From: Sipunculus nudus
Lineage: Eukaryota; Annelida; Sipuncula; Golfingiida; Sipunculidae
DNA: 64,000 bases
Direction of reading: 5' to 3'
Assembly (NCBI GenBank): GCA_026874595.1
Contig: CM049311.1
Coordinates: 57,248,453-57,312,452 of the forward strand
Shown here in pieces: positions 61,201-64,000 of the stretch (position 1 is the first letter of the stretch; every line of letters starts with the position of its first letter). Below the pieces are notes generated by a model. The model had not been told where the DNA came from, did not search any database, and saw nothing but the letters and a program-made list of their open reading frames with translations. Both the position numbers and the translations under genes were made by a program.

Positions 61201-63770
61201 CCATAATTTTTCTGAAAAAAAATCGAAATTCTTATTGATGATGGTAATATGATTATTTTTTCTTTTTAATTCTGTAGGGTCTATCAGTTGATCAGTATTC
61301 AAATCAAAGGATACGTCATGTTGAAACCAACATGTTTAAACACACGTTTAAACTCACTTGTTTTAAAACAGCTTTAAGCGGAGCACAGGAAGGATTAGTT
61401 GACTGGATTGTTGAAGGACTAGTTATCTGCTAACTTTTCTGACAGGTGTACAACGAGGTGAACAAACAAAGAGCTCAGTTTAGTGTAGCAATGGAGCAGC
61501 TTGGATACCACCTGACCTGTAGGGAAGAGAAAGTCAAGACGCTTCTGAAGGAACCTCTGGTGAACCCGCCCCCTGAAGACTTGGACAAGTTTGAGATGTT
61601 TTACTTATGTTACTCAACATGTTTTATAAAATTATGTGTATCTGTAATAAGGTTTAAGTATTAGCACGGTTTACCTCAGAATTGATTATACGTCACAAGT
61701 TCCCATAATTGCACAACATAAATTTATGATTGATTCTTTTGTGCAGCGCTGCCACTATATACTTTTGCTTTAAAACGTAACATTTTTTGGCAAGACATTT
61801 TTCTATACTTCATTTCATACTTTTTGTCTAAAATAATCATCTTCTGGTGACTATATAGACTTTTTACCCGAAATATCTGAGTGCAGTAGACATGCTCTGT
61901 AAAAATTTCATTATAGTGTCATTTTAATAGCGATGCTTTTTATTTCTGCGATCTTGCCAATGTTTTAAAAAACGACTGGATAAATGAAATACTGTGATAT
62001 GTATATGCTGTCATGCCTTAAGCTTGTTCAGATGTATCGCATGCTTTGAAACTGTTAAAAAATTGCCCTGTTTGGCACTGACTTATTCTTTTTTTCATGC
62101 CATTTTATATTTTTTCCTGCAAGATTTTATACTTTTACACACTAAATCTAGAGTGACAGTACTATATGTATCCATTGACACTGAACGAATGGTTGTATTG
62201 TACCCAGGTATGGGCTTAATTTCTAGATTTGTCTTTCCAATAAGAGTCGAGAGGAAAATATGAAAAACGTCAGACAGTGTGACAGGTAAACACCTGTGTA
62301 CGAACACACATGTTAGTGACCGAAAACCATATCGTATTTTGATAAATGGAAATAAAAAAGTAACGATCACATATTTTGTTTGCAGTTACGGTTTCTATCC
62401 TGGCGAGGCGTATGGGGACAAACTACACAAACTCTTTATCCAACTTGTGCATAATTTATTTGGACCAGACATGCAAGTACCAGTCTGTCATGTTATGCTT
62501 TACAGTTTATAAATTAATTACCTTCTCCTGTATATGTGTATCCCTTTTGCAGAGCACTTTAGTTTACTAGTCGGAGGTATAAATAGTCTTGCACCTGTAC
62601 CTTTATTCAATTTGATTACTGGTAAAGCTTTCTCTGTTACATTTGATTTAAGGTTAAATAATAGACATGTTAACAAGACGGTCTCTGACTGCCTATCACC
62701 TTGGATGTCTCCTCCATCGTCTTACGCGGTACGTTTAATGAACATACAGTATATTTCAACAATTGGAAAATTGCATGTATGACGCAGATGTAACCATCTC
62801 TGCCTGTACTCTATCGCTTTGTAATAAGTAAAAAATATCAGTGATCAGAATTAATTCTAATTATGTGTCTCCAGATATATTTACAGATATTTTAGGAAAA
62901 TAGCCCCAGACTTTTCATCGCAACTGTTGCAACTCTTTGCATCATTGATTGTTTTTTCCTTTAAAAGGACATGCCTTTCGCATGTTGTTTACGCTTTCTA
63001 TTAGATGAGCTTGAAGATAACCATAAGAGAAAATATATCCCCCCAATACACCTTGCGGGGAGTTCGAAAAATACAAATGCTATTCAGTATATTATTTAAG
63101 GTGAGAACGCGACCTGATGCTCCATTGAAATATACTCCAAAAATATCAAATGTGGCTTTACACCCTTACGCAATTTCTTTGTCTTGAGATTTTGCATGAA
63201 AAAAATTACCTTATGGTCATGACCATCCTCTTCAGCATGTTTTCTTGCGTTATGTCACACTGTTATTCGAAGATTTAAAAATCACCCATGTCTCGTAAAA
63301 TGTGTTAACATTGAGCATCGATCACTATGTTAACGTCCTTGTTCTTATATGCCTATATGGATTGGTAATTAGGAAACCGTTCAACATCGTACAATATTTT
63401 AACTGTAACTATTTTACCCTCAGAATAATTAAGTCACTCACGAAATCAATGTTTTCTTCTTTTAAAATATTTAGGCAGTGTAAAATGTACATGATTAATC
63501 AGTTTCAACTCCTTGTACTTACATATATATATATATTTACATATAAACACGAAAAAACGAATACCCACTGCCACTACTGGGTCTCCTTAATATGTAACCT
63601 TCTTTGACTTCAGGTTTAATCTTGAAACGCTATGCCGGTTCACTCTGACAGTACAAAACAATTACCGAATTGTTCCTTATCACAACTGGAATCATGGATT
63701 CATGGTCGCCCATTCTATATACTGCATGCTAAGAAGAATCAAGGGCCAAGGACTCTTCTCTTGCATCCAG
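23727..63770 (+). CDS. PDE10A: PDE10A-type cAMP/cGMP phosphodiesterase, 19 exons, 3' end outside window
   Basis: Nineteen exons join in frame to 584 residues. Domains in order: N-terminal region with [20 protein letters not shown] (45-64), matching the PDE10A LTDEKVKAYL block; GAF-A about 130-272; GAF-B about 310-452 with an intact NKFDE motif (N421, K422, F429, D433, E434); then the start of the HD-type catalytic domain with YHNWNH (554-559), where H555 is the family's proton donor and H559 a metal ligand. PDE10A hydrolyses cAMP and cGMP. Human PDE10A has 779 residues, so about 200 catalytic residues are missing to the right. The start has A at -3 and an in-frame TAG 15 bases upstream (23712). 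Introns 17 and 18 have unusual donors. Confidence 0.95.
23857..24891 (+). other. PDE10A intron 1
   Basis: AT-rich. I see no repeat element or RNA gene; the 83-codon frame at 24316 has no support. Confidence 0.6.
24892..25038 (+). CDS. PDE10A: PDE10A exon 2 (residues 44-92)
   Basis: Acceptor TTTTCAG, 147 bases, donor A|GTAATT. It codes [20 protein letters not shown] and then [20 protein letters not shown], which aligns with the N-terminal helical block of vertebrate PDE10A (VKAYLSLHPQVLDEFV...VEKWL). Confidence 0.95.
25453..25665. mobile_element. hAT-type MITE in PDE10A intron 2
   Basis: Left AGGGGCGGATCCAGGATTTT and right CCGGATCCGCAACTG are inverted matches around GCGGATCC. The element carries poly-G and poly-C tracts near its right end. 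It is about 213 bp and has no coding content; the three minus-strand frames over it are repeat shadows. Confidence 0.7.
25836..27664. repeat. cluster of nine TGTTACGGGTGGGACA motifs
   Basis: Copies on the minus strand at 25836 and 25996. Copies on the plus strand at 26158, 26352 (first three bases changed), 27087, 27104, 27262, 27442 and 27649. Five match the 16-mer with at most one change apart from the exact ones. Neighbour distances are often 158-207 bp, but I see no matching sequence between the motifs. They all lie in PDE10A intron 2. Function unknown. Confidence 0.85.
27951..27988 (+). CDS. PDE10A: PDE10A exon 3 (residues 93-105), 38 bases
   Basis: Acceptor TTTCAG, donor GTG|GTAAGT. 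Codes [13 protein letters not shown]. It joins exon 2 in phase 1 and exon 4 in phase 0. It aligns with a poorly conserved linker, so support comes from frame and splice sites. Confidence 0.78.
28545..28653 (+). CDS. PDE10A: PDE10A exon 4 (residues 106-141)
   Basis: Acceptor CTTATAG, donor A|GTAAGC. Codes a helix ending in [16 protein letters not shown], matching the first helix of GAF-A (LLLYELSSIIKIAT in human). Confidence 0.9.
28654..29799 (+). other. PDE10A intron 4
   Basis: Contains a run of about 20 G (28798-28817) and short AT repeats such as AATTTAACTAATT (29412-29465). No gene. Confidence 0.6.
29800..29849 (+). CDS. PDE10A: PDE10A exon 5 (residues 142-158)
   Basis: Acceptor TTTACAG, donor ACC|GTGAGT. 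Codes [17 protein letters not shown], aligning with KADGFALYFLGE of human GAF-A. Confidence 0.92.
29850..30522 (+). other. PDE10A intron 5
   Basis: AT-rich intron. I see nothing else in it. A short (GA)n run lies in the next intron at 30614-30630. Confidence 0.6.
30523..30557 (+). CDS. PDE10A: PDE10A exon 6 (residues 159-169), 35 bases
   Basis: A very short exon between TTTTAG and GG|GTAGGA, coding [11 protein letters not shown]. It aligns with the SLCIFTPPG segment of GAF-A. Phase 2 at its end fits exon 7 exactly. Confidence 0.85.
31153..31255 (+). CDS. PDE10A: PDE10A exon 7 (residues 170-204)
   Basis: Acceptor TTTTCAG. Codes [20 protein letters not shown] and then [15 protein letters not shown], with donor GGG|GTAACA. 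It aligns with [20 protein letters not shown] of human GAF-A. Confidence 0.95.
31504..32119. mobile_element. MITE with about 40-bp imperfect TIRs (PDE10A intron 7)
   Basis: Left end TTAAGCTGTATACACATTCA...TTTTCCGGCAACG. The right end read inverted is CTAAAGCTATGTACACATTT...TTATCCGGCAACG. About 616 bp, no credible coding sequence. The internal frames are CG-rich compared with the intron around them. Confidence 0.75.
33898..33987 (-). pseudogene. transposase last exon
   Basis: Acceptor TTTTAG, then codons for [20 protein letters not shown] and GQLYIWPEK, and TAG. It joins the penultimate exon in phase 0 over a 637-base intron and completes the GDFV...VxFMK...WPE domain. Confidence 0.72.
34625..34723 (-). 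pseudogene. transposase penultimate exon
   Basis: Reads [20 protein letters not shown] then [13 protein letters not shown] and stops at a good donor, GAG|GTAAGG. The GDFVxVK start of a small beta-barrel is typical of the last domain of this family. The exon's upstream boundary is not certain. Confidence 0.65.
35152..35550 (-). pseudogene. transposase C-terminal region (HGK motif)
   Basis: Reads [20 protein letters not shown] at its start and then a region with [18 protein letters not shown]. In this family an HGK..D....K motif follows the FAENY core and precedes the C-terminal domain. The end of the frame (from about 35260) looks like noise. Confidence 0.6.
35743..36156 (-). pseudogene. transposase core fragment (FAENY motif)
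   Basis: A 137-codon frame. Its C-terminal half reads [20 protein letters not shown] then [19 protein letters not shown], the best conserved part of the family. In relatives I know, the residue before FAENY is usually aspartate; here it is alanine (GCT), which may have removed a catalytic residue. That comparison is from memory. The frame runs out of register at about 35760. Confidence 0.7.
38927..38938. repeat. poly-C tract
   Basis: Run of C just inside the right TIR of the 6.76-kb element. Confidence 0.8.
39221..39314 (+). CDS. PDE10A: PDE10A exon 8 (residues 205-235)
   Basis: Acceptor ATTTTCAG and donor T|GTAAAA enclose 94 bases coding [20 protein letters not shown] and then [11 protein letters not shown]. 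This matches the DERFPRGTG...SVLCLPI block of GAF-A and supplies the one extra base needed by exon 9. It lies only 252 bases past the 6.76-kb transposon and 94 bases before the TTAA element. Confidence 0.93.
39762..40800 (+). repeat. family A tandem array with terminal hairpin
   Basis: Begins with a hairpin (arms 39762-39774 and 39778-39790, 12 of 13 pairs, loop GAA), then GAGCTATAGCGATCAC, a GTCCGTCTGTCTGTCTG run and tandem units. TCTCTGTT[AT]C landmarks lie at about 39923, 40228, 40554 and 40719. Palindromes GGTGGCGCCAC[CT] are at 40054 and 40391. Confidence 0.88.
41254..42192 (-). repeat. family B hairpin-ended repeat element, copy 2
   Basis: Reverse-strand copy of the element at 9037-9945, including the GACAGGTGGCGCCACCTACA and CAGACATCCATGCTAATATC-type unit phrases and the outer CTAGAATACGGG end (42192 leftward). 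The hairpin end near 41260 has lost part of one arm. Palindromes are at 41550, 41912 and 42035 (worn). Confidence 0.88.
43434..43492 (+). CDS. PDE10A: PDE10A exon 9 (residues 236-255)
   Basis: Acceptor ACTTCAG, donor CAG|GTGACA. Codes [20 protein letters not shown], aligning with ILELYRHWGKEAFCLSHQE. The GAF-A version of the NKFDE motif is degraded here (T241 for N, P247 for F, D251-E252 kept). Confidence 0.92.
43830..44100 (+). repeat. short repeat element with hairpins and GTCC run
   Basis: Starts with a hairpin TCCCCCGC...GCGGGGGA (43844-43867), followed by CGTCCGTCTGTCCGTCCGTC, and ends with hairpin GCCCGTC-CTA-GACGGGC (44079-44095). The order matches family A and others but the middle differs. 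Confidence 0.65.
45043..45648 (+). mobile_element. nested element with 9-bp target duplication, copy 2
   Basis: Near-identical to 7864-8496 and flanked by GTGATCTCT (45034-45042 and 45649-45657). Compared with copy 1 it has small deletions, one of which shifts the exon-like frame that starts ATGTCTGCTCTGGG. Both copies have landed inside other DNA transposons. Confidence 0.88.
45912..47573. mobile_element. non-autonomous DNA transposon with 34-bp perfect TIRs
   Basis: AAGGCGGTTTCACACCGGAT plus 14 more bases match exactly inverted at 47540-47573. Such GGCGGTTTCACACCGG ends are common among MITEs, possibly Harbinger/ISL2EU type. TT flanks both ends; no longer target duplication is clear. Inside lie a large TA palindrome (46113-46315) and a perfect palindrome around AAAATAGAACATGTTCTATT (near 47418-47443). 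Confidence 0.93.
46113..46315. repeat. palindrome with two (TA)n tracts
   Basis: (TA)n at about 46116-46172 and again at 46222-46262. Between and after them, TTACATGTTCAAAAATATTC (46175 on) pairs with GAATATTTTTGAACATGTAA (to 46313). The open frames of IYIYIY repeats on both strands are artefacts of this tract. Confidence 0.88.
47574..48337. other. interior of the 4.2-kb element, no gene seen
   Basis: A 78-codon minus-strand frame (47953-47717) has no recognisable motif. I see no further structure. Confidence 0.4.
48360..49085 (-). repeat. family E-like tandem units and (GT)n
   Basis: Starts with CCGTCCATCCATCTGTTCGTCC, then repeated phrases AGGTCAGAGGTCAC (about 48486, 48628, 48774, roughly 145 bp apart), GATTTTCATGAAACTCAATA and GTGTCGCCG. 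These match the units at 18770-19265 in reverse. A GTGTGTGTG run lies at 49014-49044. Confidence 0.65.
49407..49457 (+). CDS. PDE10A: PDE10A exon 10 (residues 256-272)
   Basis: Acceptor TTTTCAG, donor CAA|GTAAGC. Codes [17 protein letters not shown], the last helix of GAF-A (human VATANLAWASVAIHQVQ). Confidence 0.94.
49960..50018 (+). CDS. PDE10A: PDE10A exon 11 (residues 273-291)
   Basis: Acceptor TTTGTAG, donor AA|GTAAGT. Codes [19 protein letters not shown]; the connecting helix motif TELNDFLLDVSK of human is nearly identical. Confidence 0.95.
50686..50737 (+). CDS. PDE10A: PDE10A exon 12 (residues 292-309)
   Basis: Acceptor CTTACAG, donor ATG|GTATGT. Codes [18 protein letters not shown], aligning with KTYFDNIVAIDSLLEHIM. 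Confidence 0.95.
50738..51190 (+). other. PDE10A intron 12
   Basis: AT-rich, nothing recognisable. Confidence 0.6.
51191..51336 (+). CDS. PDE10A: PDE10A exon 13 (residues 310-357)
   Basis: Acceptor TTTCCAG, donor AG|GTGTGA. Starts [20 protein letters not shown], the first strand of GAF-B (human IYAKNLVNADRCALFQVD), and continues through MYSDFFDEG. Confidence 0.97.
51337..52117 (+). other. PDE10A intron 13
   Basis: Contains a phrase AAGGGCTTGAAAAGTGCTTGAA-like direct repeat after the exon and no gene. The 103-codon minus-strand frame has no support. Confidence 0.5.
52118..52210 (+). CDS. PDE10A: PDE10A exon 14 (residues 358-388)
   Basis: Acceptor TTTCCAG, donor AG|GTATCC. Codes [20 protein letters not shown] and DPRFN, the conserved GAF-B ligand-pocket segment (human [20 protein letters not shown]). 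Confidence 0.98.
52590..53554 (-). repeat. family D tandem array, period about 390 bp
   Basis: Landmark TT[AT]TCAGGG recurs at about 52605, 52995 and 53385 (390 bp apart). Each unit also carries AAATTTTGC or GGAATTTTGC with TTAA[CT]CTcA, CATGCTTGA[AT]GATAT and AAGTGCATGAA. The inverse orientation appears at 58540-59390. The array is cut by the solo LTR and continues at 54397-54770. Confidence 0.85.
53555..54396 (+). mobile_element. solo LTR inserted in family D array
   Basis: Starts TGTTACAAGTGCCC and ends GGTTCCGTAACA (TG...CA with inverted TGTTAC/GTAACA), flanked by ATAT on both sides (53551-53554 and 54397-54400). It has a TATA box TTATAAATAG (about 53836) followed by a GC-rich start region, and an AATAAA signal (about 54237). 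The host repeat resumes directly after it. No internal coding part remains, as expected from LTR-LTR recombination. Confidence 0.87.
53836..53845 (+). promoter_or_regulatory. TATA box of the solo LTR
   Basis: TTATAAATAG lies mid-LTR, with a GC-rich stretch (GGGAGGGGGCTG) just downstream, so the likely start of the R region is near 53870. Confidence 0.6.
54397..54770 (-). repeat. family D array, remainder after the solo LTR
   Basis: Resumes with ATATTACTTAACCTCGAG, then AAGGTCAAGGTCTGAAGGGT and CAACAAGCGCATGACAT, matching the unit interrupted at 53554. Confidence 0.75.
54780..56440 (+). repeat. family A tandem array, period about 335 bp
   Basis: [GT]TCTCTGTTACCCATA-type landmarks at 54841, 55290, 55407, 55738, 56079 and 56399. 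Palindromes GGTGGCGCCACC lie at 55159, 55574 and 56233, with worn versions at 54992 and 55905. Same orientation as the array in intron 8 and opposite to the one at 3655-5345. Short frames on both strands here are repeat shadows. Confidence 0.9.
56441..58539 (+). other. middle of PDE10A intron 14, no gene seen
   Basis: AT-rich with no recognisable element. A (CTGATATATTATCC...) AT-rich patch lies at 58010-58060. Open frames of 74-93 codons lack any support. Confidence 0.5.
58540..59390 (+). repeat. family D tandem array in inverse orientation
   Basis: Repeats [AC]CTTGACCTTT[TC]ACAAAATAT and CAAGCATGATTT (58740 and 59120 areas, about 380-390 bp apart), with CCCTGACAATAAACT (58967 and 59286). 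These are the reverse complement of the 52590-53554 units, in the same intron. Confidence 0.82.
59474..59604 (+). CDS. PDE10A: PDE10A exon 15 (residues 389-432)
   Basis: Acceptor TTTCCAG, donor G|GTCAGT. Codes [20 protein letters not shown] then [15 protein letters not shown], with the N-K of the NKFDE motif. It is more GC-rich than the surrounding intron. Confidence 0.98.
60273..60331 (+). CDS. PDE10A: PDE10A exon 16 (residues 433-452)
   Basis: Acceptor GTTTTAG, donor AAG|GTAAGT. Codes [20 protein letters not shown] (human [20 protein letters not shown]), completing the NKFDE motif and the last helix of GAF-B. Confidence 0.97.
60332..61445 (+). other. PDE10A intron 16
   Basis: No repeat unit or RNA gene recognised. 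A slightly CG-rich patch (61080-61190) may be an old element remnant. Confidence 0.45.
61446..61597 (+). CDS. PDE10A: PDE10A exon 17 (residues 453-502)
   Basis: Acceptor TGACAG. Codes [20 protein letters not shown] then [11 protein letters not shown], matching the [22 protein letters not shown] linker. The donor is uncertain: AT|GTTTTA at 61597 or AA|GTTTGA at 61588. Both keep phase 2 and differ by three residues (K-F-E). Reading on would give a stop soon after. Confidence 0.9.
62386..62472 (+). CDS. PDE10A: PDE10A exon 18 (residues 503-531)
   Basis: Acceptor TTTGCAG. Codes [20 protein letters not shown] then VHNLFGPD. No GT donor gives the phase exon 19 needs. A GC donor, AT|GCAAGT, gives phase 2 and the junction [13 protein letters not shown], aligning without gaps to TS-C-FELEKLCRF. 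Confidence 0.85.
62473..63613 (+). other. PDE10A intron 18 (GC-AG)
   Basis: Donor GCAAGT and acceptor TTCAG. AT-rich; an exon-like frame ending at AAG|GTGAGA (63005-63100) lacks family similarity and is not used. Confidence 0.6.
63614..63770 (+). CDS. PDE10A: PDE10A exon 19 (residues 532-584), start of catalytic domain
   Basis: Acceptor ACTTCAG, donor CAG|GTAAGG. Codes [20 protein letters not shown] then [19 protein letters not shown]. The YHNWxH signature of class I phosphodiesterases is intact, with G560 where most family members have A. The usual frame track hides this exon because its visible ATG is in another frame. Confidence 0.95.
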
Positions 63771-64000
63771 GTAAGGTGACATTACACCATTGTTATTCAA
63801 CTGTTTTGAAGTCAGCTGAGCTATAATGGTATAGAGATGACCAACTTGATGATGATGACTCTTCGCAAAGATGTCCGATAAAAAGCCTGATAAATGCTAC
63901 CAATCTGCAACGTGGCATTCAGTTAGCCATGGGTAAATTTTCTTTCCGTATCGTAACAATATCCTTAACTTGTGTCCTCGATTTTATTCGATATGACACG
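63771..64000 (+). other. start of PDE10A intron 19
   Basis: Begins GTAAGG. Contains GTCAGCTGAGCTATAATGGT (63813-63832), which resembles the hairpin end of the family A/E elements. The next coding exon is not in the window. Confidence 0.55.

Noticed and set aside
63005-63100. Exon-like stretch ending at AAG|GTGAGA in PDE10A intron 18
   Set aside because: The translation has no similarity to the linker or catalytic domain, and the exon 18 to 19 junction aligns without gaps when it is left out.
63632-63826. 64-codon frame [12 protein letters not shown]...
   Set aside because: It is the wrong frame of PDE10A exon 19, whose true frame carries the YHNW motif.
1-64000. CRISPR array, operon or bacterial features
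   Set aside because: Repeat units are 150-390 bp or microsatellites, and the genes have introns; nothing prokaryotic is visible.

Overview
The window is animal nuclear DNA, most likely from a mollusc and probably a bivalve. The genes are split by many introns, the sequence is AT-rich, and it is crowded with decayed DNA transposons. It also carries tandem-repeat elements with (GTCC/GTCT)n runs, as in the 'pearl'/Helitron-type repeats known from bivalves. The organism assignment is inference. The two host genes are read directly from splice-consistent, frame-consistent exons that match known families.

Host gene 1 (minus strand, 20739 to 10682) is a complete MYCBP (c-Myc-binding protein, AMY-1) gene with five exons coding for 104 residues. 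Its last intron uses a GC donor. Host gene 2 (plus strand, 23727 to beyond the right edge) is a PDE10A-type cyclic nucleotide phosphodiesterase. I place 19 coding exons (584 residues): N-terminal region, GAF-A, GAF-B and the first catalytic segment with the YHNW motif. The rest of the catalytic domain lies outside the window. All 18 introns keep frame, and one of them (intron 18) also needs a GC donor. The two genes are divergent, with about 3 kb between their start codons.

Layout: 1-1980 is the 3' half of a broken Ty3/gypsy-like pol region (RNase H tail, zinc finger, integrase, chromodomain-like tail), with a possible 3' LTR to about 2340. 2345-9945 is a patchwork of repeats: a 336-bp tandem array, a 180-bp tandem array, and a 27-bp-TIR element with a second element nested in it. 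10.7-20.7 kb is MYCBP, whose introns hold a hAT relic, a 506-bp fold-back element with target duplication, and SINE-like pieces. 21.6-22.9 kb is a pogo-like non-autonomous element. 23.7-64 kb is PDE10A. Intron 2 has nine copies of a 16-bp motif. Intron 7 holds a 6.76-kb DNA transposon with a decayed transposase gene of a family I cannot name. Intron 8 holds a TTAA-flanked 3.5-kb element. Intron 9 holds a 4.2-kb element with two others nested in it. Intron 14 holds a solo LTR and tandem arrays, two of them in opposite orientation.

The two host genes show no functional link beyond being neighbours. MYCBP is a small coiled-coil adaptor, and PDE10A degrades cAMP and cGMP. The most unexplained signals are the 16-bp motif cluster in PDE10A intron 2, the 12-bp palindrome GGTGGCGCCACC shared by otherwise different tandem-repeat families, and the repeated 15-bp motif near both ends of the 6.76-kb transposon.
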